This document shows positions 16,031-25,022 of a stretch of DNA of 36,218 nucleotides, piece after piece (the stretch's first letter is position 1; each line of letters begins with the position of its first letter). Below the pieces are notes generated by a model. The model saw nothing but the letters and a program-made list of their open reading frames with translations. It did not search any database and was not told where the DNA came from. The stretch lies in assembly GCA_013375475.1 (NCBI GenBank), contig JABXKD010000036.1, positions 1 through 36,218 of the forward strand, read 5' to 3'. Made by a program: the position numbers and the translations under genes. The stretch comes from Promethearchaeota archaeon (lineage in GTDB: Archaea; Asgardarchaeota; Lokiarchaeia; Sigyniarchaeales; SOKP01).

Positions 16031-16630
16031 TCATTCATTAGGAGACTTATCTTCTTTTTTTGCTGAGAAATTCTTAAAAGCATACACGATCCTTTGAACT
16101 ACTGTAATATTTGTCCCAATTGCTAGCAAAATCATTGTCCACCATATAGCCAAAGGGAACCATATTTGTAAAATCGATCCGATCAAAATAATCGGGACTC
16201 TATCTGTTCTCTCCAGTAAACCAACTCCATACAAATTTGGGATTCCTAAACTCTCGATTTTAGCTCTAGTATATGATGTCAGAAATGCGCCAGCAAGTGT
16301 TATCAAACCTATATATATTTCAGTATATCCCCCGAGGATAATCCCAAAAAAAATAAGATAATCTCCAATTCTATCTAATGTAGAATCCAGAAACGATCCT
16401 AGTTTAGTCGGTCCTTGAAGACGAGCTATAACACCATCTAATTGATCAAAAAACTCTATTAACGCTAAACTAATTATGATTAAAGGTAAATTATGGAAAA
16501 TTAAGAATAAAAATGCTAATCCTGCGGAAAATAAACCCAAAGCCGTTATTATATTTGCAGGTATTCTTTTTAACTTCTTACCTAAAGGAAGAAGTAGTTT
16601 TTCTGAATATTTTTTGACTCCTAATAACAT
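16031..16630 (-). CDS. CDP-alcohol phosphatidyltransferase
   Basis: Transfers a phospho-alcohol head group onto CDP-activated archaeol or diacylglycerol in the membrane. The family signature D-x2-DG-x2-AR-x8-G-x3-D-x3-D is intact: FFDQLDGVIARLQ followed by GSFLDSTLDRIGDY (about residues 63-94). About five to six transmembrane helices follow the usual pattern. With 199 aa it is the size of archaeal archaetidylinositol-phosphate or archaetidylglycerol-phosphate synthases; which alcohol is used cannot be read. GGAAG precedes ATG 16630. It lies 120 bases downstream-facing from the GTPase start on the same strand. Confidence 0.92.
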   Translation of the reverse strand: MLLGVKKYSEKLLLPLGKKLKRIPANIITALGLFSAGLAFLFLIFHNLPLIIISLALIEFFDQLDGVIARLQGPTKLGSFLDSTLDRIGDYLIFFGIILGGYTEIYIGLITLAGAFLTSYTRAKIESLGIPNLYGVGLLERTDRVPIILIGSILQIWFPLAIWWTMILLAIGTNITVVQRIVYAFKNFSAKKEDKSPNE

Positions 16631-16712
16631 TATATTCTTCCATACTTGGATTGTTCATGGGTTTGTTTTCTAAATATAAGACTCGTAGTAATTTATAATT
16701 ATTCCAAATAAT

Positions 16713-16729
16713 AAAAAAAAAAAGAAAAG
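16713..16729 (-). terminator. T-rich terminator after the M32 peptidase
   Basis: On the minus strand this reads as an unbroken T tract interrupted by one C, beginning one or two bases after the peptidase stop. It is the expected form of an archaeal terminator. Confidence 0.5.
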
Positions 16730-16730
16730 A

Positions 16731-18224
16731 TTATACATTATAAATTGGATAGAATTTCTTCTCTAAATACTCAATAAAATAGTTTGGATTTAATTCTTCT
16801 CCGGTTACTCTTTTTACTAAATCTCTCGCGTGATATATTCTGCCATATTGATGAATATTATCTCTTAAAAACGCTAGCAAGTTAGAAAAGTTTCCATCTT
16901 CATAATCATTAGGTAATGAAGGATACTGTTTAAGGGCGGTGTTATAAAACTGAGCTCCATATAGATTTCCCAAGAAATACGTAGGAAAGTAACCAAAAGA
17001 TCCCCTAGACCAATGGACATCTTGCAAAACACCATCAGAATTAGTAGGAGGCGTTATTCCTAGTAAATTTTCCATCTGTTCATTCCACAGCTCTGGTAAT
17101 TCGCTAACTCGAACATTACCTTCTATGATGTCTTTTTCTAATTCAAATCTGAGAATAATATGCATTCCGTAAGTAACTTCATCAGCTTCAACACGAATCA
17201 ATGAAGGTTGCACTGTGTTAACGCTTCGATAGAAATCATTAATACTTTTATCTTTTAAATTGTTTGGAAAACTATTTTTAAGTATAGGATACCAATATTT
17301 CCAAAATTCCATACTCCGTCCAACCATATTTTCCCATATGCGCGATTGGGATTCGTGAATTCCCATCGAGACCCCATCTGCTAAAACTGAATCGTGAATC
17401 GATTCCATAAATCCCATCTCGTATAAAGCATGTCCACATTCGTGAATCGAGCCAAAAATGCATGGTGAAAAGAAATCTTCGTCGATGCGAGTTGTAAATC
17501 TAGTATCTGATGAAGATAATGATGTAGTAAACGGATGTACAGATTTGTCTTGACGTCCTTTGTTAAGATCGTAATTCAGCCCTTTAATAACCTCCATGCT
17601 AAAATCCCATTGTTTATCAACATTCCATTTTTGTGTAAGAATTGAAAAATCCGGTTTATCGCTCGAAACATTCAATTTTTTTATAATATGGTTGAGATTT
17701 TGCTTAGATTTGTTAAAAATATTGGCAATCCAATCATATGTTGCTCCAGGCTCGTAAAGATCGATGAGAGTCGAGTATGGATCGGGGTGAGTATCTAATT
17801 TCTCCGCAACCTGAATTTTGAGCCCGATCAATTTTTCTAACAGGGGTTGAAAAATAGAAAAATCATTTTTTTCCCTTGCTTCTACCCATTTTATATATCC
17901 ATGGGAGGAGGTCTTCGATATTTCTTCAACTAACTCGGTAGGTAATTTAACCTCTAGCTCGTATTCCCTTTTTGCTTCGCGTAAAGTGGCACTATCAATT
18001 AAATTCAAATCTGTTAACTTTTCAGCTTCTTTTATTAATTTTCCAATTTTATCGGAAATTAGTCGTTCGTGGACTATTTTACTCATCAGCGCGTTTTGTT
18101 CAGCTCTCGCTCCAAACGACCCTTTAGGTAAATTAACCTGTTCATCCCATCCAAGTAATGCCCTAATATAATTAAGGCGAGTTATTTCACTAAATTCCTT
18201 CTTTAATTCTTCTATAGCATTCAT
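16731..18224 (-). CDS. M32 carboxypeptidase (Taq type)
   Basis: Zinc carboxypeptidase that removes C-terminal residues. Counting from the TTG-started frame at 18236, the M32 blocks are VHPFT (232-236), the zinc site SIHECGHALYEMG (263-275, HEXXH), HESQSRIWEN (294-303, third ligand Glu), EADEVTYGMHIILRFELEK and WSRGSFGYFPTYFLGNLYGA. Length about 500 is standard. I place the start at ATG 18224 (MNAIEELKK) because the family begins here; a TTG four codons upstream is possible. No signal peptide, so cytosolic. The family is widespread in archaea and bacteria. Confidence 0.94.
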   Translation of the reverse strand: MNAIEELKKEFSEITRLNYIRALLGWDEQVNLPKGSFGARAEQNALMSKIVHERLISDKIGKLIKEAEKLTDLNLIDSATLREAKREYELEVKLPTELVEEISKTSSHGYIKWVEAREKNDFSIFQPLLEKLIGLKIQVAEKLDTHPDPYSTLIDLYEPGATYDWIANIFNKSKQNLNHIIKKLNVSSDKPDFSILTQKWNVDKQWDFSMEVIKGLNYDLNKGRQDKSVHPFTTSLSSSDTRFTTRIDEDFFSPCIFGSIHECGHALYEMGFMESIHDSVLADGVSMGIHESQSRIWENMVGRSMEFWKYWYPILKNSFPNNLKDKSINDFYRSVNTVQPSLIRVEADEVTYGMHIILRFELEKDIIEGNVRVSELPELWNEQMENLLGITPPTNSDGVLQDVHWSRGSFGYFPTYFLGNLYGAQFYNTALKQYPSLPNDYEDGNFSNLLAFLRDNIHQYGRIYHARDLVKRVTGEELNPNYFIEYLEKKFYPIYNV

Positions 18225-18332
18225 ATTTCTATACAATTGATTATTTTTTCTTTTACATTTAGTATAAACGATTTTAATATAGATAAATAAATAAGATTTG
18301 CTTTTGTAAAGAAAAACTCTCTTTAAATAGAA

Positions 18333-18350
18333 TCAAAAAAAAGAAATGAA
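18333..18350 (-). terminator. T-rich tract after the longin-GTPase
   Basis: Read on the minus strand, TTTCTTTTTTTTGATTC follows directly after the longin-GTPase stop codon. It fits an archaeal T-tract terminator, though it is short. Confidence 0.4.
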
Positions 18351-18353
18351 AAT

Positions 18354-19838
18354 TTATAACATGTCGTGCTTTACAAACACATTTGCTGCTAATTCAAGGT
18401 CCTCAACAGTGAGAGGTCTAGCTAAGGTTTTTTGGAGTTCCGCTAAAAGTTGCTCACATAAATTTAAGGTTAACGAACTGCCTTGTTTTTCAATCAGTTG
18501 CTGGAGCATTAACGGAAATTCATCATCCTTCTCCTCCACGATTTCTAATGTAGGACGTTTTTCTTCTGAAATAACTTTATTTATATCAAGCGTAATATCT
18601 TCTTTATCTATTTCTTCCCCGTCTGAAGAATCATCTGTGGAAAATAACAATAAATCTTCTGTTTTTTGCTTAATCTTTGTGGGGGATCTAGGTATTTCTA
18701 TGGGGGGTGCTTTTATTAGCGCATTACTTGTTGGTAAGGGTTGTACTTGAATTCTTCGAGTAAATTGAATTTTCCCAGGGATTTCAAATTTCTTTTTTGC
18801 GTCAATTTCCTTTCTAATTTTAGCTTGTTCGTCAACTCTTTCTTGTAAACTCTCTATTTTATTCTTGAGAGTAGTCATATAAGTAAAGTCTTGATATTCA
18901 TTAGAAATTTTTATTAATCCCTTGTACTTGGCAATCGCAAGAACATCGTTTCCCTCACTTTCTACATTTTTAGCTTCGTTAAACAATTCTGTGAAATTGT
19001 GAGGGAGTAATTTTTTAAGATTCAGAACCTTAGCAACTAAATTTTTAATCTTTTCTTTCGCACCTGCGTCAATTAAAGATACTTCTTCAATATTCGAAAT
19101 GTTTAATTCGTTTTTAATTATCCTTATATCTTCTTGTCGAACTAAATCACGTTTATTACCAATAATTAAAAGTTTGGAGAATTTACTTTCTTGTTTTTGC
19201 AAATCTAAAAAGTGATTAATCACTCGTAAATGATAATTAGATAAGTCGAAAAGAAGAATAACTAAATCAGAACCTTGGATGAATTTAGACCACAAAAGCG
19301 AGAAATTATCTTTTAGTTCAAAATCCCATAAATCGAATCTTAAATTGTCGATAGAATAGATCGAAGCTGATGCAAAATTCATAATCGGACGAGCTCCATT
19401 ACTCTTAAACATGTTAAATAACATAGTCTTTCCTGAATTATGAGGGCCTACGATAGCGATTTTAGAGTGTAGTTCATATTGTTGCTCTCGTAAGAAATCT
19501 ACAAACTCTCTTTTAACGTTATTAGATGTATTTATATCCTCTGGTTTAGGAAATAACTCGTTAAATTTCCGAATAGTATTTTCGATAGTAGGCCCAACAT
19601 ACTCAATACTATCAACAAGATCGGTAATAAACAAAAAGAGCATGTCTTTGTCAGACCTGTGGAATATTTGAAAGTTTTCAGACACGGGTTTCTGGAAAGT
19701 TTTGCCTATCATAGGCATATCTATATAAGATTGAATGATTTTGATTACATTATTCAATTCATCGTCTCCAAGTGCAAGAGCATAAGTGTGATTATAGATG
19801 CAATCATTTTTATGAAAAATGTGAATTTGGCGAAGCAT
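18354..19838 (-). CDS. longin-like domain fused to a small GTPase
   Basis: Residues 1-98 fit a longin-type alpha/beta fold: strands RQIHIFHKND and NHTYALAL, helix DDELNNVIKIIQSYI, strands ENFQIF and DMLFLFITDL, and a last helix VGPTIENTIRKFNELF. A G domain follows (about 122-275): P-loop GPHNSGKT (131-138), NKRD (228-231), DAGAK (257-261). Switch II is degenerate: DLWDFELK (169-176) replaces the usual DxxGQ, so the catalytic Gln is missing, and the switch I Thr is not obvious. Residues 285-350 form a helical repeat/coiled coil; 370-430 is acidic and disordered; 455-494 is a final helical domain. A longin plus Arf-like pair recalls the SRX/SR-beta and Rag/Ragulator systems of eukaryotes; that link is inference. 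ATG start 19838. Confidence 0.85.
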   Translation of the reverse strand: MLRQIHIFHKNDCIYNHTYALALGDDELNNVIKIIQSYIDMPMIGKTFQKPVSENFQIFHRSDKDMLFLFITDLVDSIEYVGPTIENTIRKFNELFPKPEDINTSNNVKREFVDFLREQQYELHSKIAIVGPHNSGKTMLFNMFKSNGARPIMNFASASIYSIDNLRFDLWDFELKDNFSLLWSKFIQGSDLVILLFDLSNYHLRVINHFLDLQKQESKFSKLLIIGNKRDLVRQEDIRIIKNELNISNIEEVSLIDAGAKEKIKNLVAKVLNLKKLLPHNFTELFNEAKNVESEGNDVLAIAKYKGLIKISNEYQDFTYMTTLKNKIESLQERVDEQAKIRKEIDAKKKFEIPGKIQFTRRIQVQPLPTSNALIKAPPIEIPRSPTKIKQKTEDLLLFSTDDSSDGEEIDKEDITLDINKVISEEKRPTLEIVEEKDDEFPLMLQQLIEKQGSSLTLNLCEQLLAELQKTLARPLTVEDLELAANVFVKHDML

Positions 19839-20025
19839 TTTCTTCAGATTCTTTTTTTTAAGGAAACCTTTTTATTAGCTTTAATAATATATATTTAAAT
19901 TCTCATTAATATAGTTTACAATTTTCTTTAAGTCTAATTGAAACCCAATAGAAAAGTTTAGAATCTGTGTTTTATATTACATTCATTGTAAGATTGAATA
20001 ATTTTAATTAAAAAATCACCGAAAA

Positions 20026-20985
20026 ATGCCGCTAGAACCAGAACATATCGACAAATTCTTAGAAGAAGAAATCGATACTAAGATTAAAACAGAATTGTTA
20101 GAACTTTTAAAAAAAAGAATTGACAATTTATGTTTTAAAGAGTGCGAAATCGATAGAATCCAGTGTACGTTAACTCCACTTTGCACTCGTAGAACATTAT
20201 TAAAACTTCGGTTATTAAATGGGCTTACGATAGAAGATCAGCCTAAATTCTGTTATAGCGTTCATAAAAACATTATTTTTCGAGATTTCCGAAATAAAAC
20301 GGTAATTTACAAACCTAATGATGCATATTTGTATTTAGTAGATTTTTTTGATGTATTCTTCCACGGTGATTACAGAAAACTAAATAAATTTTTCTCCAAG
20401 CAAGATTTTAAAGGAGCCAAAAAAATTTTTGAAGATAGAATTAATAATAGGGAAGAAAATTTTCAATATCTTTTAACTAAGAATAAGAATTTTATGATCT
20501 TTAAGTACGACGAAAAAATCCATGTCTGCTTTATTATTGAAAATTATGCTCTTTGTAACGCGAACAGAGAAAATATTTCTAATCTGGAATTATTATTTGG
20601 ATTATGCAAATTATTTGCAAAGATATATTTTCCAGAAGTTAAGTTAAAACTAAACCATTCTAATTGCGTTGAAATAAAAACTTTTATCCCAAAAGATGCT
20701 CTTTTAAAAATTAGCAAAACACCTCCTACGGATGAAGATTCTAAAAGCGATAACTATATTTGGAATGTATTTCCTGGAGAATTAGACGCGTTAAGCCAAT
20801 TTTGTAAGGAAATTAATATATATATAGATTCAAAAGAAAACTTAGCAATAAAACTAAATATTGGTGTCGTACCAGAAGTTCGCATGAATAAAAATTCGAA
20901 TGCTTTGTTGAGGTATCGAGATTTACGATTAGTTTTCAATATTATATATCGATTGTATAATGATTTCTATATCTTGCATGTATAA
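20026..20985 (+). CDS. unknown protein with N-terminal Cys cluster (319 aa)
   Basis: I do not recognise it. Four cysteines lie close together near the N-terminus (Cys36, Cys40, Cys47, Cys53; spacing x3, x6, x5) and could bind zinc or an iron-sulfur cluster. The rest alternates helices (YLYLVDFFDVFFHGDYRKLN) and strands (FMIFKYDEKIHVCFIIENYAL, LAIKLNIGVVPEV), without membrane segments. ATG 20026 is leaderless-looking. It is divergent from the longin-GTPase (187-base gap) and 43 bases before the next gene on the same strand, so it probably shares a transcript with the HEAT/coiled-coil protein. Confidence 0.75.
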   Translation: MPLEPEHIDKFLEEEIDTKIKTELLELLKKRIDNLCFKECEIDRIQCTLTPLCTRRTLLKLRLLNGLTIEDQPKFCYSVHKNIIFRDFRNKTVIYKPNDAYLYLVDFFDVFFHGDYRKLNKFFSKQDFKGAKKIFEDRINNREENFQYLLTKNKNFMIFKYDEKIHVCFIIENYALCNANRENISNLELLFGLCKLFAKIYFPEVKLKLNHSNCVEIKTFIPKDALLKISKTPPTDEDSKSDNYIWNVFPGELDALSQFCKEINIYIDSKENLAIKLNIGVVPEVRMNKNSNALLRYRDLRLVFNIIYRLYNDFYILHV

Positions 20986-21028
20986 AATTTAAATGGATAA
21001 AAAATTAAAGAAATAGCAAGTAGGTATA

Positions 21029-22240
21029 ATGACTGAAAAAGACCAAAAAAATCCTGAAATTATTAAAATCCAAGATTTCGTAAAAGATGGAAGAATCGAT
21101 GACGCAGTAAACATCATCGCATTATATCTTGGAGATTCAACTCAAGATGATTATCTTGATAGGTTAGAGGACATTATTGAAATGCTCTTATCACTTCACG
21201 GTGGAAGAACTGTATTGAGGTTCTTAATAGAACGCCTAATTATAGATATTCCATCCTTATTAGAAAATCTTTCTAAACGTGATTCAGTTTTACGATATTC
21301 TTTCTTATTATTATTAAAAACATTATGCGAGAACGAGTGTGATTTATTCCTCCCTCATAGCGAGGATTTATTAGATTCTGACGATCCTAATGTTAGAGAA
21401 GCTGATCTTCAGCTAATAATTTTTATGGCAGGAGGAGAGGCTGAGGTTGATGACGAATCACTTATAGCCAAAATCGCTTTAAGGTTAGCAGATGAACAAG
21501 AGTTTGTAGTCGAAAAAGCAATTCAAGCTTTGATATCAATAGGGAGAAAGCATCCATCTTTTGTCACCAAAGCAGTTACAAATGCAGCTAAGGAAGATCC
21601 CGAAAATGAAGAGTTAAAAAAATCAGTAGATTCCGTTTTAAAATCAATAGTTACCGTTGAAAAAATTGAAGAAATTAGAGAGGAAACTCCGTCAGAAGAG
21701 ATCGAGATAAGTGATAAAGAGCTTGAATTAAAGAAAAAAGAAATAGAAATCAAGAAAAAAAAGATAGAATTAGAAGAAAAAGAAAATGAATTAGAAGAAA
21801 AAATTATATTAGAAAAGGAGAAAACTCTTAAATTAAAAGAAGAAATCCTTGAAAAAGAAACGATAGTTCCACCAGAAGCGGATCTTATACCTAAAAAAGT
21901 TAAAAAACAATTGAAAAAGGAAGAATCAGATATTATCGATAAAGAGATCGAGCTTAAGAAGAAAGCTTTGGAAATCAAAAAGAAAAAACTAGAACTGGAG
22001 TTTAAAGAGCGCGAAATTGAAGAGATGGTAATAGAAGAAAAAGAAAAAACATTAAAAATAAAAGAAGAACTAATTGAAAAAGAAAGCGAATTATCTCGAG
22101 CAGAAATTGAATTAAAACAAAGGATTATCAAAGAAAAGGAGCAGAAAATTATAGAAAGTGAAATCAAAAGAGCAGTAGAAGAGTTTATGCTTACTGATGA
22201 CAAAGAGAAAGAAGAGGAAAACAAAAAGGAGAAAGATTAA
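21029..22240 (+). CDS. HEAT-like / charged coiled-coil protein (403 aa)
   Basis: Residues about 1-195 are helical repeats of HEAT character (IIALYLGDSTQDDYLDRLED, VVEKAIQALISIGRKHPSF). From about 205 to the end the chain is almost entirely Lys, Glu, Leu and Ile, a long single alpha-helix or coiled coil. That second part contains an internal duplication of about 51 residues: KELELKKKEIEIKKKKIELE near residue 230 is repeated as KEIELKKKALEIKKKKLELE about 75 residues later. AGGT precedes ATG 21029. A structural or tethering role is plausible but unproven. The long Ser/Phe frame on the opposite strand is an artefact of the Lys/Glu codons. Confidence 0.85.
   Translation: MTEKDQKNPEIIKIQDFVKDGRIDDAVNIIALYLGDSTQDDYLDRLEDIIEMLLSLHGGRTVLRFLIERLIIDIPSLLENLSKRDSVLRYSFLLLLKTLCENECDLFLPHSEDLLDSDDPNVREADLQLIIFMAGGEAEVDDESLIAKIALRLADEQEFVVEKAIQALISIGRKHPSFVTKAVTNAAKEDPENEELKKSVDSVLKSIVTVEKIEEIREETPSEEIEISDKELELKKKEIEIKKKKIELEEKENELEEKIILEKEKTLKLKEEILEKETIVPPEADLIPKKVKKQLKKEESDIIDKEIELKKKALEIKKKKLELEFKEREIEEMVIEEKEKTLKIKEELIEKESELSRAEIELKQRIIKEKEQKIIESEIKRAVEEFMLTDDKEKEEENKKEKD
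21713..22085 (+). repeat. internal duplication within the coiled-coil gene
   Basis: Two copies of about 150 bases start at 21713 and 21938 (offset 225 bases, 75 codons). Both begin GATAAAGAG and both encode D-K-E-x-E-L-K-K-K, ending in KEKTLKLKEE and KEKTLKIKEE. The reading frame is kept. The protein match is stronger than the DNA match, so the duplication is not recent. Confidence 0.7.
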
Positions 22241-22256
22241 GCTTTAATAATTCTTT

Positions 22257-23255
22257 CTAATTAATTTTATCTTCAGTTATCGGAGCGGTATACAAGCGCT
22301 TCACAATTTTCCTTATCTCGCCTACTTTTACGCTATCAGCGGGTAAATTTTTTTGTATTGCTTTAGCAAGACTGTAGGCAAGCTCAATATAATTCAAATC
22401 TTCCAAAAATTCGACAATCTGGATTTTATAATCGTTGTCTTCAACCCCTGTTCCATATTCCATCAGTTTCTCTTTCAATAAAAGATCAATTTTGTCAGTT
22501 CTTTCGATGTGGCGTACTTTCTTAACTAATTGTTTAAAAGAATTGAAGATATTGTAAAGTTCCGACTGAGGATAATCATCTATGTTCCTTAAAACGTAGA
22601 ATATAAAGAGTTCGGCTTTTTCATATCGCTTTATTTTTAAACTTATTTCTAAAAGCTCAAGAAGCGCTTGTTCGTAAAGGAATTTACTTTCCATATTGGG
22701 TACAATTTTTTCAAAAATCCAATCGATCAAATTTGGCTGATTAAACCTTTCTATTACATCAATGAGGAGTTTTATTATAGAAAAATACAACTTAGCGTTT
22801 TCCGTTTTGGTAGCAGTCAAAAATGAAACTAAAGCATATTTAACTCTACCCATGGCATCGTCTAAATTAACTGGAGTTTCAGCAAATTTATAAAACGCAG
22901 ATTCTAAAATTGGTTGAACTTTTGCTCTATTTTTAAAATCATATATAAAATATTCGCTCCAATTTGGAGCGATTTTATCCGGAGCAGCCTTTTCTTTCTC
23001 TTTTGCAGGAACAGTCTTTAACGGCGCCGGTTTAGAGCTTTGAATTTTTTCAGAGAGATTCTTTGCTTCGGTTTCAGACAAAAACTCTAAAATAATTTTA
23101 TTCTTTTCATTAGGAACAATAAGTTTAAAAAATATATCTTCAGTTTCATCAAATAACGCTTCTCTTAATTCTTTTGGGAACGTAACACCCGTTTTAGTTT
23201 TTTTAATTACATCCTGAAAAAAAACATCTTTATCTGGTTCTTTATCTTCTGCCAT
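22257..23255 (-). CDS. SpoVT/AbrB-like plus helical-repeat protein
   Basis: Residues about 15-55 read TKTGVTFPKELREALF then FKLIVPNEKNKIILEFL, the pattern of a swapped-hairpin AbrB/SpoVT domain (thr-Gly-Val-thr-fPKELR, then two strands). After a Lys/Pro linker, residues about 95-325 are helical repeats resembling HEAT/TPR (LYFSIIKLLIDVIERFNQP, YEQALLELLEISLKIKRYEK). This pairing would join a DNA- or nucleic-acid-binding dimer to a protein-binding surface. I start it at ATG 23255 (MAEDKEPDKD); a TTG six codons earlier extends the frame but looks weaker. It converges with the HEAT/coiled-coil gene, the stops being 16 bases apart. Confidence 0.78.
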   Translation of the reverse strand: MAEDKEPDKDVFFQDVIKKTKTGVTFPKELREALFDETEDIFFKLIVPNEKNKIILEFLSETEAKNLSEKIQSSKPAPLKTVPAKEKEKAAPDKIAPNWSEYFIYDFKNRAKVQPILESAFYKFAETPVNLDDAMGRVKYALVSFLTATKTENAKLYFSIIKLLIDVIERFNQPNLIDWIFEKIVPNMESKFLYEQALLELLEISLKIKRYEKAELFIFYVLRNIDDYPQSELYNIFNSFKQLVKKVRHIERTDKIDLLLKEKLMEYGTGVEDNDYKIQIVEFLEDLNYIELAYSLAKAIQKNLPADSVKVGEIRKIVKRLYTAPITEDKIN

Positions 23256-23348
23256 AATTAATGTTAAGAACAATAATTTTTTAATTATATGTCGGAATAG
23301 AATAAGAAGTTGTTAATATGCAATTAAATCTTTCTATAAAGAAAAAAA

Positions 23349-23942
23349 TTAACCGGTAACATTTACTAATTCTACTCCCCTAATATCGTAATTTTTGTCA
23401 ATAAAGCATAAGATTGCATGTCCTTTATGGTTATATACGATAGGGACAGGATATGACTCTGCGTTTTCAATAAAGCTTCTTTTAACGATTACTGGAAGGA
23501 TACCATTACATACCATACAAGGGACCTTAAGATCCATAACTAAATTTAATGAGTTAAAGTCATTAATAATATTATCAATTTCTTCTTTAAAGGAACTAAA
23601 CATACTAATGGAGAAATTATCATATTTTATGTAAGACTCAATATCATATATCCCGTTAAATACTTCAGAAACTTTTTCAATAAAAGCTTCTAATAATTGA
23701 AATTGAACTTCATTATTTGAGCCAACAGTATAAATCAAGTTTTTCAATCGGATATGGACAATTTTCATTTCTCCTCTAAAGAGATGAAAAAAGATATTGC
23801 TTACAGGATTTTTTTTTATAACGTTTAAGTCTAGAATATAACTCTTATATGATTTTAGGGGTTTCCATTCAAATATTGTGAACTTGTCAGTGCTAATGTT
23901 GAAAAATTTGAGATTTTGCAAAATTCGTGAATAGTCTACCAT
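23349..23942 (-). CDS. unknown protein with CxxC motif (197 aa)
   Basis: Not recognised. Residues 55-120 contain strand-helix elements (MKIVHIRLKNLIYTVGSN, FQLLEAFIEKVSEVFNGIYD) that could be a longin- or roadblock-like fold. The C-terminus has PCMVCNGILPVI (CxxC) followed by YPVPIVYNHKGHAILCFID and NYDIRGVELV, a beta-rich, possibly metal-binding module. No membrane segment. ATG 23942. It sits alone between the SpoVT-like gene and the divergent alpha/beta hydrolase. Confidence 0.7.
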   Translation of the reverse strand: MVDYSRILQNLKFFNISTDKFTIFEWKPLKSYKSYILDLNVIKKNPVSNIFFHLFRGEMKIVHIRLKNLIYTVGSNNEVQFQLLEAFIEKVSEVFNGIYDIESYIKYDNFSISMFSSFKEEIDNIINDFNSLNLVMDLKVPCMVCNGILPVIVKRSFIENAESYPVPIVYNHKGHAILCFIDKNYDIRGVELVNVTG

Positions 23943-24191
23943 AATAATCTGTCGTAGGGTGTAATTTATACTGTATTATATGTTTGAATATATTTTTAAT
24001 GCAAAATTATAATTCAATTTTTTAAATATTACAAATAAACTTTATTAAATATATCTGAGCTTTCCTATTTAATCTTTTACAGCTAATTAAACAAAAATAG
24101 GTTTTTTATCCAAATTAAAGGATTAAATGGAAAGGTTTTTTTAACAATCTATTATATTACATTCGCTATTAACAAGTATAAATTCATACTT

Positions 24192-25022
24192 ATGAGTTTT
24201 GCAAATATACATGGTATAAAAATATCATATCGAGTTTACGGTAATGGCTTTCCTGTGGTTCTCATACATGGTTATGGTGCAAAAAAGGAAATATGGAAAC
24301 CTCAAGTTGCGGAAATTAGCAAAAAGTTTAAAGTAGTAATTTTTGATTTGCGTGGAACTGGAGAAAGTGATCGACCAAATATTCCCTACACTATGAAGAT
24401 GATGGCTGAAGATGTGAATGAATTAATAGAGTCTTTAAATATTAGAAAAGCGCATATTATAGGACGATCATTCGGAGGTATGATTGCTCAAAATTTTGCT
24501 CTTCTCTATCCAGAAAAAATTGACAAACTCGTTTTGATTGCCACTAATTATGGTAGAAAGGATACAGAATGGGTTGAAATTCCAAAAAAGGGTAGACTTG
24601 CAGAAATTAAAACTTTAGAACACGACCCGTTGAAAGCATTCAAACAAAAATCAAAATGGCTCTTTCATATTAAGTTTAGAAGAGAAATGGAAGCACATCC
24701 AGCCAAAAGATTTTATGAAGTCTTTTCGATGGAAGATTTAATTAGGGAAAGCACGATTAGCCCTTCAAGACCACAAGATATAATTAATCAAGCAGAAGCT
24801 ATGAAAACACATTATACTTTTGATAAATTAGGTGAAATTAAACAAAAAACTCTTCTTATCGCCGCTTCTCACGATAGACAGACGCCTGTATCAGTCATGA
24901 TAGAAATGAATAATAAAATCCCTAATAGTAAATTGAAAATCATAAATGAGGCTGGACACTTTATGACTCTCTCAAGAGCTTCAGAAGTTAATAAAATGAT
25001 TCTTGATTTCTTGGAGAATTAA
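24192..25022 (+). CDS. alpha/beta hydrolase
   Basis: A canonical alpha/beta-hydrolase fold enzyme of 276 aa. The oxyanion-hole motif HGYG is at 26-29, the nucleophile elbow GRSFGG at 91-96 (Ser93), the acid in AASHDRQTP (Asp228) and the base in NEAGHFM (His256). DLRGTGESDRP (52-62) is the classic loop of esterase/haloalkane-dehalogenase relatives, including BioH-, MenH- and meta-cleavage hydrolases. The cap region is short and lysine-rich. The substrate is unknown; a neighbouring acyl-CoA ligase and amidase on the same strand suggest acyl or amide catabolism. No signal peptide. Confidence 0.93.
   Translation: MSFANIHGIKISYRVYGNGFPVVLIHGYGAKKEIWKPQVAEISKKFKVVIFDLRGTGESDRPNIPYTMKMMAEDVNELIESLNIRKAHIIGRSFGGMIAQNFALLYPEKIDKLVLIATNYGRKDTEWVEIPKKGRLAEIKTLEHDPLKAFKQKSKWLFHIKFRREMEAHPAKRFYEVFSMEDLIRESTISPSRPQDIINQAEAMKTHYTFDKLGEIKQKTLLIAASHDRQTPVSVMIEMNNKIPNSKLKIINEAGHFMTLSRASEVNKMILDFLEN

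Noticed and set aside
21523..22224. 233-codon Ser/Phe-rich minus-strand frame
   Set aside because: Artefact opposite the Lys/Glu coiled coil (AAA/GAA read as TTT/TTC).
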